In this document: one piece after another, positions 1-11,089 of the stretch | Position numbering within the stretch: position 1 is the first letter of the stretch | How the letters are laid out: the number at the start of each line of letters is the position of its first letter | Assembly (NCBI GenBank): GCA_963755825.1 | Contig: CAVWLA010000001.1 | Location: forward strand, 2,046,001 to 2,110,000 | Length of the DNA: 64,000 bases | Reading direction: 5' to 3' | DNA from: DATBQN01 sp963755825 | GTDB lineage: Bacteria; Acidobacteriota; Thermoanaerobaculia; Multivoradales; UBA5704 | Notes under the pieces: model-generated | The model's input: only the letters and a program-made list of their open reading frames with translations | Database searches by the model: none | What the model was told of the DNA's origin: nothing | Made by a program: the position numbers and the translations under genes

Positions 1-1
1 C

Positions 2-1714
2 TCGGCGCAGACCGACGAGACCGCCGTGGGCGCCGACGCCGGCAACCAGTTCGGCGACTACAACGGCTTCTCGGGCTACGCCGGCGTTTTCTTCCCCTCC
101 TGGACCGACCGCCGCAGCGGCGCCCACGAGGAGATCTGGACCGCCGGCGTCGCCGACGCCTGCACGCCGCCCGGCCCGCCCACCGGCGCCGCCGTGGCGA
201 CGGCCGGCAGCAACCACCTGCAGGTGTCGTGGTCTCCGGGCAGCCCGCCGGGAGCCCTCTTCGACGTCTATCGGGCGGTCGGCTCCTGCGGCGCGCCGGG
301 CCCCTTCGGCCGCGTCGCGAGCGCCGTCGCCGGCTCCTCGTTCAACGACGGCGCGGTCTCCGGCGGTGTCACCTACGCCTACCTGGTGACCGCCGCCGCG
401 GCCGCCGGCTCCTGCTCGTCGGGTCCGTCGACCTGCGCCGACGGCACGGCGACCGGTGGCTGCACGCTCGCCCCCTCCTTCGCCGGCCTCGCCGCGGTGA
501 CGGCGCCGGGGAGCGGCAGCTGCGCCCTCGATCTCACCTGGGCCGCCGCCGCCGCGAGCTGCACCGGGCCGCTCGCCTTCCACGTCTACCGCTCGACCGA
601 CCCCGGCTTCGTCCCCGGCCCCGCCACCCTGGTGGCGACGGTCGCCGACCTCCGCTACCGCGACGACACGGCCCTCGCCAGCGACACCGCCTACACCTAC
701 GTCGTCCGCGCCGTCGACACCTCCAACGGCGCCGAGGACGGCAACCTGGTGCGGCGGACCGCGTCGCCATCCGGCCCCGCCGCCTGGAGCGAGACCTTCG
801 AGGGCGCCGGCGGCTTCGACCACGCCGGCTGGACGCACGCCGCGCTCTCCGGCAGCGCCAACTGGGCGCTGTCGACCGCCGCCTCGGCGAGCCCCACCCA
901 CTCTTGGCTGTCGGTCGAGCAGAGCGTCGTCTCCGACCGCGCCCTCACCACGCCGCCGATCGCCGTCCAGCCCGGCCAGCGCCTCTCCTTCTGGCACACC
1001 TACGCCTTCGAGGGGGGAACCGGCAGCTGTTTCGACGGCGGCACGCTCGAGGTGTCGACCGACGGCGGGGCGAGCTGGGCGGTGGTGCCGGACGCCGCCT
1101 TCCTCGCCGGCGGCTTCAACGGCACCCTCTTCACCGGCGGCGACAACCCGCTCAAAGGCAAGCGGGCCTGGTGCGGCGGCACCATCGGTCCGTTCACCCG
1201 CGCCGCGATCGACCTCGCCGCCTGGGCGGGCACCACCGCCGCCTTCCGCTGGCACGAAGGGGACGACACGGCGGGGACGACGTTCGGCTGGTATGTCGAC
1301 TCGGTGGCGGTCGGCAGCGCCTGTCAGCCGGCGCCGGGGCCGCTCTCCTTCTACACCCTGCCGCCCTGCCGCCTGGTCGACACCCGCAACCCGGCGGGTC
1401 CGGCGGGCGGTCCCGCCCTGCAGCCGGCCGGTCACCGCACCTTCGTCCTCGCCGGCGCCTGCGGCATCCCGTCGACCGCCAGAGCGCTCGCCTTGAACGC
1501 GACGGTCACCCAGCCGACCGCCGCCGGCGACCTCCGCCTCTACCCCTCCGACCAGCCGGCGCCGGGCTCGAGCACCCTCAACTACGGCGCCGGCCAGACC
1601 CGCGCCAACAGCGCCGTGATGCCCCTCTCGGCGAGCACGGGAGCGATCCAAGTGCAGTCCGACGGCGCCGGCACCGTGCACCTGATCCTCGACGTGACCG
1701 GCTATTTCCAATAG
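2..1714 (+). CDS. Secreted FN3-repeat protein, C-terminal part (5' truncated)
   Basis: The reading frame is open from base 2, so the gene begins upstream of the window and only about 570 C-terminal residues are visible. The first 40 residues (GFSGYAGVFFPSWTDRRSG) look like the last blade of a sialidase/BNR-type propeller. Two fibronectin-III-like modules follow, each with a VYR motif and several cysteines, then a jelly-roll-like module starting WSETFEGAGGF (about residues 260-430). The last 120 residues (from PCRLVDTRNP to LDVTGYFQ) match a domain often seen at the ends of large secreted bacterial proteins. No membrane anchor is visible at the C terminus. It is probably an extracellular or surface protein. 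The substrate is unknown, and peptidase or glycosidase activity may reside in the missing N-terminal part. Confidence 0.75.
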   Translation, partial: SAQTDETAVGADAGNQFGDYNGFSGYAGVFFPSWTDRRSGAHEEIWTAGVADACTPPGPPTGAAVATAGSNHLQVSWSPGSPPGALFDVYRAVGSCGAPGPFGRVASAVAGSSFNDGAVSGGVTYAYLVTAAAAAGSCSSGPSTCADGTATGGCTLAPSFAGLAAVTAPGSGSCALDLTWAAAAASCTGPLAFHVYRSTDPGFVPGPATLVATVADLRYRDDTALASDTAYTYVVRAVDTSNGAEDGNLVRRTASPSGPAAWSETFEGAGGFDHAGWTHAALSGSANWALSTAASASPTHSWLSVEQSVVSDRALTTPPIAVQPGQRLSFWHTYAFEGGTGSCFDGGTLEVSTDGGASWAVVPDAAFLAGGFNGTLFTGGDNPLKGKRAWCGGTIGPFTRAAIDLAAWAGTTAAFRWHEGDDTAGTTFGWYVDSVAVGSACQPAPGPLSFYTLPPCRLVDTRNPAGPAGGPALQPAGHRTFVLAGACGIPSTARALALNATVTQPTAAGDLRLYPSDQPAPGSSTLNYGAGQTRANSAVMPLSASTGAIQVQSDGAGTVHLILDVTGYFQ

Positions 1715-2107
1715 AACGACAGCTCACATCGCGCTGGCTCCTCTACCTTCATCTCAGCAACAGCCGCTTCCTGGTCAACGACGCAACCAGGCACGGCGGC
1801 TGTGCCGTCGATGGCCGTTCCCGTTGGGACCGGTGTTGCCGCTGCGGAGACGTCCCAGGTCCTGAACGATATCCATTCGTACATCACGGGGACCGCGGGA
1901 CGTCTCCGAGGCGGCGATGCCGGTCTCTGCCTGGGCAACTTCTGGCGACGGCACGAGCGTCTTTCCCCATGACCGCCACGTGGCGCTCCGCGGCAGCGGC
2001 ACCCAAGAGGCAGAGGGCGCCGAGGAGGCGAACGGCAGGGCTTTTCGCCGTCCGCTCCGGCTGATAGGGTCGCGCGAGCAATTTACCCTTCCTTCCTGGA
2101 GGTCTTC
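1715..2107. other. Intergenic region without a convincing gene
   Basis: This 393-bp stretch separates two same-strand secreted-protein genes. Short open frames exist on both strands, but none has a Shine-Dalgarno sequence, family resemblance or codon pattern supporting a gene. A possible -10 element (TAGGGT, 2065-2070) with a weak -35 (TTTTCG, 2042-2047) could drive the downstream protease gene. No clear terminator for the upstream gene was found. Confidence 0.4.
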
Positions 2108-5100
2108 ATGCCCCGCGACGGTCACCGCCGTTCGGTCCCCGCCCTCGTCCTGGCGCTCGCCGCCTTGACTCTCTTTTCCGTCTCCGGCTCGGCCATCGTC
2201 TCGCCGCCCCGCGGCAGCGCCAAGGCCGCCGCCGCCACCGGCAACCTCGACGTGCGGGTCAACGGGCGCACCGACCTCGTCAAGGTGCTCTCCGCCAACC
2301 ACATCGACCTCGGCCGCGGCGCGACGCGCGCCTCGGCGCAGAACGGCTCCATCCGCCAGGGCGTCTCCCGCTTCCAGGCGGCGGTGCCCGGCGCCAAGGT
2401 GAGCCTTTCGCCGTTGATCGGCGGCCCCGAGGTGGTGCGCAATCCCCGCGGCCAGCTCTCCGCCGCCGCCGCCGGCGCCGGCGTCGACATCGTCCGCGGC
2501 TTCCTGCACGCCCGCAAGGACCTCTACGGTTTGAGCGACGCCGAAGTCGACGGCTTGAGCTTCCTCGGCGAGAGCGTCAACAAGCGCAACGGCCTGCGCA
2601 TGGTGCGCCTGGCGCAGTCGGTCGGCGGCATCCCCATCTTCCAGAGCGAGAGCCGCTTCCTCGTCGACCGCCAGGGCCGCGTCGTGCGCACCGTCGCCCA
2701 GCTCTTTCCCGGCGCCACGGCGAGCGCGATCGCGGTCTCGCCGGCCTTGAGCGCCCAGCAGGCGCTCGGCGCGGCCATGGACTCGGTCGGCATCCACCTC
2801 GACGCGGCGAAGGTCAAGCTCGGCAGCGGCACCGCGGCGCACGGCCAGATCCTCGTCGGCGACGCGCGGATCGCCGGCCCCGTCGGCAGCCAGCTGGTCT
2901 ACTTCCCGCTCGGCCCCGGCGTCCTGGTGCCGGCGTGGATGCAGGTGACCTTCACCAAGGGCCCCGGCGACTGGACGACCGTCGTCGACGGCGCCTCGGG
3001 CCTCGTCCTCTGGCGCAAGAACCTGCGCGCCCACGCCTCGACGCAGGAGGCGCGCTTCAGCGTCTACACCCAGGCCGACGGCAAGACCCCGTCGCACGAC
3101 CCGGCGCCGCACCAGCCGACCACCGTGACGCCGGGCTCCGGCACCCAGTTCCCGGAGATCGCGCGGACCACCGTCTCGATGAGCACCGCGCAGAGCGCGG
3201 CGTCGCCCGACGGCTGGATCCCCGACGGCGGCAACACGACGACCGGCAACAACACCGACACCTACCTCGACACCGACGCCGACAACGCGCCCGACACCGG
3301 CCTCCTCGACGACAACGGCCGGCCGGTCGGCAACACCGACTCCAATGGCCACATGCGCGACTTCCTCGGCACCGGCTACGCCTACACGCCGGCGCCGATG
3401 GGCGGCAACCCCGATGCCGGCACCGACCCCGCCGACACCCAGTTCCGCCGCGGCTCGGTGACGCAGCTCTTCTACGACACCAACTGGTACCACGACCGCC
3501 TCTACAGCTACGGTTTCGACGAGGCGGCCGGCAACTTCCAGAACGACAACTTCGGCAACGGCGGCGTCGCCGGCGACCCCGTCCTCGCCGAGGCGCAGGA
3601 CGGCTCGGGCACCGACAACTCGAACTTCGCGACGCCGCCCGACGGCACCTCCGGCCGCATGCAGATGTACATCTTCGACTTCCCGACCCCCGAGCGCGAC
3701 GGCAGCCTCGACGCCACCATCGTGCTCCACGAGCTGACCCACGGCACCTCGAACCGCCTGATCGGCGACGGCAACGGCCTGATCTGGGACGAGGGCGGCG
3801 GCATGGGCGAGGGGTGGAGCGACTTCTACGCGCTGTCGCTCCTGAACGGCACCAACGCCTTCAACCCGGACGCCGAGTACACGGTGGGCGAGTACGCGAC
3901 CTACCAGTTCATCGGCCTCACCGACAACTACCTCTACGGCATCCGCCGTTTCCCCTACTCGACCGACCACTCGATCAACCCGCTCACCTGGGCCGACGTG
4001 GACGACATCACCATCAACACCGCGGGCGGCATCGCGCCGTCGCCGCTCAACACCTTCTTCGCCGGCGGCGGCGGGCTCGAGGTGCACAACACCGGCGAGG
4101 TCTGGGCGAACACCCTGTGGGGCGTCCGCAGCCGCGTCATCAAGGACCCGGCGGGAGCCAACGGCGACGTGCCGACCGGCAACGACACCATGCTCCAGCT
4201 GGTCACCGACGGGCTCAAGATGACGCCCATCAACCCCAGCTTCACCGATGCCCGCGACGCCATCCTCGACGCCGACTGCGCCACCAACGCCTGCGCCAAC
4301 GAGGGCTCGATCTGGGCCGGCTTCGCCGATCGCGGCCTCGGTTACAAGGCCATCTCGCCGCTCGGCCAGGACGGCATCGAGGGCGCCGGCGCCTTCATCG
4401 GCATCGGCGAGTCGTTCGACGTCCCCTACCTCGACGTCGACACCGTCGCCGCCGACGACAGCCTGGGCAACAACAACGGCGCGCCCGATCCCGGCGAGCC
4501 GATCAAGCTGACGGTCAACCTCCTCAACCCCTGGCAGAACACCGCCAAGGGGGTGGCGAGCGCGACCGCCACGCTCACCTCGTCGACCACCGGCGTCGTC
4601 ATCCTCACCAACACCTCGGCCTATGGCGCCATCGCGGCGCAGGCCTCGGTCGCCGGCACCCCGTTCGTCGTCGTCGTCCCGAAGAGCGCCACCTGCGGCC
4701 AGTCGCTCCACTTCACGCTCTCGGTGACGAGCTCGCTGGGCACCCGCAGCGTCGACTTCACCCTCCGCGTCGGCATGCCGAACGGCGCCGGCACGCCGGT
4801 GACCTACAGCCGCACCATCCCCGGCGGCCTCGCCATCCCCGACGACGACTTCCGCGGGGTCACCGACAGCATGACGATCGCCGACGACCTCGAGATCCAG
4901 GACGTCAACTTCGAGGTCAACGACCTCCACCACACCTTCACCGGCGACCTCGCGGTCGGCCTCAAGATGCCGAGCGGCTACGGCACCGACCTCATCTATC
5001 TCCGCGCCTTCTTCCTCAACGACGGCGACGGCGACAACTTCATCAATACGCTGATCGACAGCAGCTCGAAGAACGACCTCAACCTCTCGCCGTCGACCGA

Positions 5101-6283
5101 CGCGCCCTTCACCGGCGACTGGCTGCCGGCCTTCAACTCGCCGATCTGGGGCCTCTTCGGCGTCCCCAACCTGTTCCCCGACCCCGTCGACCAGCTCGGC
5201 TACATGAACGGCCAGAGCTCGCAGGGCGTCTGGAAGGTCCACGTCGCCGACGAGGCGCAGATCGATACCGGCACGCTCAACACCTGGTCGGTGATCATCA
5301 CCCCCACCGCCTTCGTCTGCACCGCCTTCGCCGGCACGGTGACGCCCGCCGCCACCAAGACGGTCGCCGGCACCTTCGCCGAGGGCGGCGCCGTCACCTA
5401 CACCGTCACCCTCACCAACAACGGCAGCACGGCGCAGACCGACAACGCCGGCAACGAGTTCACCGACGTGCTGCCCGCCGGCCTCACCCTGGTGAGCGCC
5501 TCCGCCAGCACCGGCACCGCCGCCGCCAACGTGGCGACCAACACGGTGACCTGGAACGGCACCATCCAGCCGCTCGGCGGCACGGTGACGATCACCATCC
5601 ACGCCACCGTCAACGCCGGCACCCAGGGCTCGACCATCTCCAACCAGGGGACGGTCTCCTTCGACGCCGACGGCAACGGCACCAACGAGTCGACGGCGAA
5701 GACCGACGACCCGGGGACCGCGACGCCCAACGACCCCACCAGCTTCCAGGTGGCGGCGCGCGTCGTCATCACCGGCACCAAGCAGGCGACCGGGGAGCCG
5801 TTCGAGGAGGGATCGGCGGTGACCTACACCGTCGTGCTCACCAACAGCGGCGGCCTCAACCAGGCGGACAATCCGGGGGACGAGTTCACCGACGTGCTCC
5901 CCACCGGCCTCACCCTGGTGAGCGCCAGCGCCAGCGCCGGCACCCCGACGGCGGACATCCCCGGCCATACCGTGCACTGGAACGGCGCCATCGCCGCCGG
6001 CGCCAGCGTCACCATCACCATCCACGCGACGATCAACACCGGCACCACCGGGCAGGTGCTGGTCAACCAGGGGAGCATCTTCTTCGACGGCGACGGCAAC
6101 GGCACCAACGAATCGACGGCGATGACCGACGATCCGACGACGGTGGCGCCCGGCGATGCCACCCGCATCGCCGTCGTCGCCGCGGTGCCGACCCTCTCCG
6201 GCCTCGGCCTCGCCCTCCTCACCCTCCTCCTGCTCGCCGGCGGCACCCTGACTCTCCGCCGCCGCCGCGCGCCGCAGGCCTGA
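2108..6283 (+). CDS. M36 (fungalysin-type) metalloprotease with P domain, DUF11 repeats and IPTL-type tail
   Basis: This is a secreted zinc metalloprotease precursor of 1391 residues. It has a signal peptide (about residues 1-30), a long FTP/PepSY-like propeptide, and the M36 catalytic domain with HELTH at residues 541-545 and the third zinc ligand in GMGEGWSDF near residue 568. A proprotein-convertase-type P domain (about 890-1070) follows, then two DUF11-like repeats with a DADGNGTNES or DGDGNGTNES loop. The tail VPTLSGLGLALL plus a hydrophobic segment and RRRR is of the IPTL-CTERM sorting type, suggesting processing by an exosortase-like system and retention at the surface. ATG 2108 is preceded by GGAGG at 2098-2102. 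The gene stands alone and ends just before a strong terminator. M36 proteases usually degrade extracellular protein, so a role in nutrient acquisition is likely. Confidence 0.92.
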   Translation: MPRDGHRRSVPALVLALAALTLFSVSGSAIVSPPRGSAKAAAATGNLDVRVNGRTDLVKVLSANHIDLGRGATRASAQNGSIRQGVSRFQAAVPGAKVSLSPLIGGPEVVRNPRGQLSAAAAGAGVDIVRGFLHARKDLYGLSDAEVDGLSFLGESVNKRNGLRMVRLAQSVGGIPIFQSESRFLVDRQGRVVRTVAQLFPGATASAIAVSPALSAQQALGAAMDSVGIHLDAAKVKLGSGTAAHGQILVGDARIAGPVGSQLVYFPLGPGVLVPAWMQVTFTKGPGDWTTVVDGASGLVLWRKNLRAHASTQEARFSVYTQADGKTPSHDPAPHQPTTVTPGSGTQFPEIARTTVSMSTAQSAASPDGWIPDGGNTTTGNNTDTYLDTDADNAPDTGLLDDNGRPVGNTDSNGHMRDFLGTGYAYTPAPMGGNPDAGTDPADTQFRRGSVTQLFYDTNWYHDRLYSYGFDEAAGNFQNDNFGNGGVAGDPVLAEAQDGSGTDNSNFATPPDGTSGRMQMYIFDFPTPERDGSLDATIVLHELTHGTSNRLIGDGNGLIWDEGGGMGEGWSDFYALSLLNGTNAFNPDAEYTVGEYATYQFIGLTDNYLYGIRRFPYSTDHSINPLTWADVDDITINTAGGIAPSPLNTFFAGGGGLEVHNTGEVWANTLWGVRSRVIKDPAGANGDVPTGNDTMLQLVTDGLKMTPINPSFTDARDAILDADCATNACANEGSIWAGFADRGLGYKAISPLGQDGIEGAGAFIGIGESFDVPYLDVDTVAADDSLGNNNGAPDPGEPIKLTVNLLNPWQNTAKGVASATATLTSSTTGVVILTNTSAYGAIAAQASVAGTPFVVVVPKSATCGQSLHFTLSVTSSLGTRSVDFTLRVGMPNGAGTPVTYSRTIPGGLAIPDDDFRGVTDSMTIADDLEIQDVNFEVNDLHHTFTGDLAVGLKMPSGYGTDLIYLRAFFLNDGDGDNFINTLIDSSSKNDLNLSPSTDAPFTGDWLPAFNSPIWGLFGVPNLFPDPVDQLGYMNGQSSQGVWKVHVADEAQIDTGTLNTWSVIITPTAFVCTAFAGTVTPAATKTVAGTFAEGGAVTYTVTLTNNGSTAQTDNAGNEFTDVLPAGLTLVSASASTGTAAANVATNTVTWNGTIQPLGGTVTITIHATVNAGTQGSTISNQGTVSFDADGNGTNESTAKTDDPGTATPNDPTSFQVAARVVITGTKQATGEPFEEGSAVTYTVVLTNSGGLNQADNPGDEFTDVLPTGLTLVSASASAGTPTADIPGHTVHWNGAIAAGASVTITIHATINTGTTGQVLVNQGSIFFDGDGNGTNESTAMTDDPTTVAPGDATRIAVVAAVPTLSGLGLALLTLLLLAGGTLTLRRRRAPQA

Positions 6284-6302
6284 GGTCTCAGCCCATCAAG
6301 GC

Positions 6303-6340
6303 AAAAGGCGGGTGCGCTCACGCGCACCCGCCTTTTTTTT
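6303..6340 (+). terminator. Strong intrinsic terminator
   Basis: A perfect 11-bp GC-rich stem (6307-6317 pairing with 6322-6332) closes a TCAC loop and is followed by eight T residues (6333-6340). AAAA before the stem can extend pairing with the T tract, so it may also act weakly on the opposite strand. It ends the M36 protease transcript and separates it from the convergent DUF5996 gene. Confidence 0.93.
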
Positions 6341-6418
6341 CGCCTTTCTGGAGGTCGCTCGGCGGCGGGCGCCGCCGCCGGTCTCTTGTCCAATCGGCGG
6401 CGGCCGCCGCCGGCGGGG

Positions 6419-7363
6419 TCAGGGGCGCGAGGCCGGCCGTTCGAGCGCGCCGCGGTCCCAGGCGGCGAGGTTCGCCGCCGCCTCGTAGGTGCTGTGCAGG
6501 AAGTCGAGCAGCAAGGCGCGCGGATCGGCTGCCGTGCGCACCGCCTCGTAGGGCAGGAAGAACTCGCCCATCTCCTGGCTGTAGAAGGCGGCGGCGGGGC
6601 GCAGCGGCTGCTCGCCGAAGGCCGCCGGCGTCGGGTAGGCGTAGGCGTAGAAGGCGGGCGCCGGAGAAGTCGGGCCGCCGGGCCAGAAGCCGGCGCTCGA
6701 CACCTCGTGCGAGTAGGCCTCTCGCATCACCCAATCGCCGACGTGCGGCATGCCGCCGGGGTGGGGCGGCGCCGAGCGGCCCGAGAAGCGGGTGACGGCG
6801 AGGTCGAAGCTCCCCCAGAAGAAGTGCACCGGGCTCGACTTGCCGAGGAAGCCGGCGCGGAACTCCTTGAAGACGCGATCGACGAGGACCAGCGCCCGCC
6901 AGAACCGCTCCGCCGCCGCGGCGTCGTAGGCGGCGTGCACGGTGTCCTCGACGAACGGCAGGGCGTCGGGCAGCTCGACCGGCACCGGCCAGATGTGGGC
7001 GCCGACCCCCAGCTCCGCCAGGGCGCCGCTGTACTCGGCGTAGAAGTCGGCGACGCTCCGCGGCGCCAGAGCCACCGTCCGCAGCTTCCCCTCGCCGGTG
7101 CGGATGGCGAGCTCGCGGGCGAGGAAGTCGAATTCGATCTCGACGACGCGGCCGTCGCCGAACGGAATGCCCGAGGTGGTGAGGCCGCGGGCGCTGACGT
7201 AGAGCGCCACCGCCCACCAGTGGTTGAGGCGCGGCTCGAGCGCCAGGCGCGTCTTGCCGACGATCTGCGTCCAGCGGTGGAGCGTGGCACAGGTGTCCTG
7301 CCACGCCGGATAGGGGATCTCGGGCCAGGCGGTGGCGGCGTCGTTCTGCGGGGGCGGCTGCAT
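6419..7363 (-). CDS. DUF5996 family protein
   Basis: The 314-residue protein carries the features of the DUF5996 family: WPEIPYPAW near the N terminus, WTQIVGKTRLA, LNHWWAV and a later FFWGSFDLAVTRF block. The family has no established biochemical function. No signal peptide or membrane segment is visible, so it is likely cytoplasmic. It is convergent with the M36 protease gene and lies 65 bp downstream of the ABC-F gene on the same strand, so the two could be cotranscribed. ATG at 7363 is preceded by an AGGAGG-like sequence in the mRNA (complement of the CCTCCT run near 7371). Confidence 0.85.
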   Translation of the reverse strand: MQPPPQNDAATAWPEIPYPAWQDTCATLHRWTQIVGKTRLALEPRLNHWWAVALYVSARGLTTSGIPFGDGRVVEIEFDFLARELAIRTGEGKLRTVALAPRSVADFYAEYSGALAELGVGAHIWPVPVELPDALPFVEDTVHAAYDAAAAERFWRALVLVDRVFKEFRAGFLGKSSPVHFFWGSFDLAVTRFSGRSAPPHPGGMPHVGDWVMREAYSHEVSSAGFWPGGPTSPAPAFYAYAYPTPAAFGEQPLRPAAAFYSQEMGEFFLPYEAVRTAADPRALLLDFLHSTYEAAANLAAWDRGALERPASRP

Positions 7364-7428
7364 CGCGGTCCTCCTCTGTCGGAGGCCATGCTACCCCGGT
7401 GGCCTCGCGGCCGGACCCGGCGGCCCTC

Positions 7429-9237
<1,809 letters not shown>

Positions 9238-9367
9238 GGGGGGCCGATGATAGCTGGATACGAGCGGCTCCGCGCCTCGCTGCGCCCGTGTGGCATGTCC
9301 TTTGCGACTTGCATCTCCATGGGCCGGGCACGCTCGCCGCAGCCCCGACCCGACGAAGGGAGCCTCC

Positions 9368-10309
9368 ATGGCGACGCGAAGCGATCTCAGTGAACTCAGC
9401 GAGCTAAGAACCGGCCCGACGGATATCGCCGGCCCCGGCCCCTCCACGGGGCGCCTCCACGCTCTCGCGGCGCGGCAGCGCGACCTCGCCGCGCGGCGGC
9501 TCTCGAGCCTCGGCGCGGCGTTCACCCGCGCCGGTCGGGCGCTCGATGGGGGCGAGGCCGAGGGTCTCGGCGGTCTAGCCCGGAGCGCCGGCGAGCGGGC
9601 CGAGCGTGCGGCGCGCTACCTCGACGGTAGGGACTTCACCGTCCTCGCCCACGACACCCGAACCCTCGCCCGCCGCCATCCCGACCTCTTCCTCGGCGGC
9701 TCGCTCGCCGTCGGCGCTCTCGCCGCCCGCTTCTTCAAGAGCTCGGGCGAGCGGGCCGCGGACAGCGGCGCCGAGCCTCTCGACCTGGCTCGCGATCATC
9801 CGGTCCCGGCCGCGCTCCTCGGCGTCGGGCTCGGCCTGCTGCTGCTCGACGGCCAGCGCGAGGAGGGCGGCCTGGTCGACCGGGCGAAGGATCGGGTGAG
9901 CGACCTCGCCGGCCAGGCCAGAGACCGGGTGAGCGAGCTGACCGGCCAGGCCAAGGACCGGGTGAGCGAGCTGACCCAGGAGGCGGCTGGCCGGGTGGGC
10001 GACCTGGCGAGCGGCACCGCCGAGACGATCGGCGAGCTGACCGGCGCCGTCCGCGAGCAGACGGCCGAGCTGGCGGACACCGTCGAGCGCCGCGTGCGCA
10101 AGGTGAGGCTCGGCTTCTGGCGGCTGATGGAAGAGCGGCCGCTCGCCGTCGGCGCGGCGGCCCTCGCCCTCGGCCTCGTGGCCGGTTTTGCCATCCCGTC
10201 GACGGCGACCGAGGACGCGCTCCTCGGCACGACGCGCGACCGGCTCGTCGAGCGGGCCAAGGAGGGCGCCCGCGGCCTGGCCGAGCGGCGGCCGAGCGGC
10301 GTCACCTAG
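9368..10309 (+). CDS. LEA/apolipoprotein-like 11-mer repeat protein with two hydrophobic segments
   Basis: The 313-residue protein starts at ATG 9368, which follows GAAGGGAG; an ATG at 9290 lacks such a site and lies in the divergent promoter region. The central part (about residues 165-240) is built of 11-residue units such as AKDRVSDLAGQ, ARDRVSELTGQ and AKDRVSELTQE, which predict an extended amphipathic helix like LEA proteins or apolipoproteins. Two hydrophobic stretches (PVPAALLGVGLGLLLL and RPLAVGAAALALGLVAGFA) flank it. The second resembles the glycine-rich membrane segment of YqjD/ElaB-type and DUF3618 proteins. I infer a membrane-associated stress or envelope protein; no enzymatic function is visible. 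It is divergent from the ABC-F gene. Confidence 0.7.
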   Translation: MATRSDLSELSELRTGPTDIAGPGPSTGRLHALAARQRDLAARRLSSLGAAFTRAGRALDGGEAEGLGGLARSAGERAERAARYLDGRDFTVLAHDTRTLARRHPDLFLGGSLAVGALAARFFKSSGERAADSGAEPLDLARDHPVPAALLGVGLGLLLLDGQREEGGLVDRAKDRVSDLAGQARDRVSELTGQAKDRVSELTQEAAGRVGDLASGTAETIGELTGAVREQTAELADTVERRVRKVRLGFWRLMEERPLAVGAAALALGLVAGFAIPSTATEDALLGTTRDRLVERAKEGARGLAERRPSGVT

Positions 10310-10498
10310 CCGCCCAGGCACCGACAGAGCTGCGTCTTGCCGGTGCCACCGCTGCCGAGATGGGCAGTCCTGGAAACCGCTGGCGTTCCCTCCAGCTCTG
10401 CTTCTCCGTCGCATCTCTCACGCGGCGCTAGCTGCTGGCCTCGATCCGCGGAGTGGGGCTGATCGGCAGAATCGAGGATGGAGGATGGAGCGCGGGCC

Positions 10499-10560
10499 GG
10501 CGCCCCCGCACGGGCATGAATGCCCGTGCTATGAGGGGCGCGGGATCAATCCGGCTTCGC
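10499..10560. repeat. REP-like dispersed palindromic element, copy A
   Basis: About 60 bp are shared, in inverted orientation, with 14897-14957. The core is a perfect hairpin: GCACGGGCA (10508-10516), loop TGAA, TGCCCGTGC (10521-10529). It is followed by the shared sequence TATGAGGGGCGC and a CCGGCTTC segment. It looks like an extragenic palindromic element mobilised in trans. No transposase is visible nearby. Confidence 0.75.
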
Positions 10561-10611
10561 GAAGTCGGGAGGTCGGCGCGATGGTCAGCCTGCGGTATCC
10601 GCTCGCCGGCC

Positions 10612-10947
10612 GGCCCCTGCCGATCACCTGAAGCCCTTCTCGATCACCGGCAGGCCTCGCCCGATCACCTGGAAGCGCTTCCCGATGACCGGGAAGGCTC
10701 AGCCGGTGATCGGGAAGGCTCAGCCAGTGATGCGGCGAGCCTTCCCGACGATCGGCAGAGCTCGGCCGGTGATGCGGCGCGCCTTCCCGATGATCGGCAG
10801 AGCTCGGCCGATAACGCGGCGAGCCTTCCCGATGATCGGCTGGGCTCGGCCGGTGATGCGGCGAGCCTTCCCAGTGATCGGCAAGGGCCTGCCGATCGTG
10901 CGGAAGGCGTGCCTGGTGCGCGGGAAGGCTCGGCCGCATGCGCGCCG
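10612..10947. repeat. 21-bp minisatellite, about 16 imperfect units
   Basis: Tandem units of 21 bp follow an approximate consensus of GGCCTTCCCGATGATCGGCAA. Fifteen units are in phase from 10633 to 10947, and one more lies just upstream with 20-bp spacing. In the middle (10738-10863) two unit types alternate, giving a 42-bp higher-order repeat (CTTCCCGATGATCGGCAGAG then CTCGGCCGGTGATGCGGCG), evidence of recent block duplication. In one frame it encodes heptads such as ARPVMRR and AFPMIGR, but no start site or family supports translation. Confidence 0.85.
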
Positions 10948-11023
10948 CGACCGCGCGAGTGCGGTACGGAGGCCGTGGAGCTGGCGAGGACGGCGTGAAC
11001 GTGGGGCGGAGGGGGAAGCAGGG

Positions 11024-11060
11024 ACAAAAAAAGACGGCGCCGGGGAAGCTCCCGGCGCCG
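11024..11060 (-). terminator. Intrinsic terminator of the small coiled-coil gene
   Basis: Read on the minus strand, a 10-bp stem (CGGCGCCGGG, complement of 11051-11060 and 11035-11044) with a 6-nt loop is followed by a T run (complement of the A run at 11024-11032). It lies about 30 bp after the stop codon of the gene at 11090-11539. Confidence 0.9.
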
Positions 11061-11089
11061 GTCAGCTATCAGACAACTTCAGGATCGCC

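Larger units (their letters stand above)
10310..11025. other. Non-coding repeat-rich intergenic region
   Basis: No supported gene lies in this roughly 0.7-kb region. It holds a REP-like hairpin element (10499-10560), a 21-bp tandem repeat (10612-10947) and the end of the minus-strand transcript from the small coiled-coil gene. Because the repeat unit is a multiple of three, all three forward frames are open across much of it. The apparent proteins are low-complexity, and I do not call them genes. Confidence 0.6.

Noticed and set aside
1775..6025. A 1416-codon open frame on the minus strand opposite the M36 protease
   Set aside because: It is antisense to a clearly real gene, its product is a monotonous Gly/Val/Arg/Asp-rich string, and high GC content alone produces such frames.
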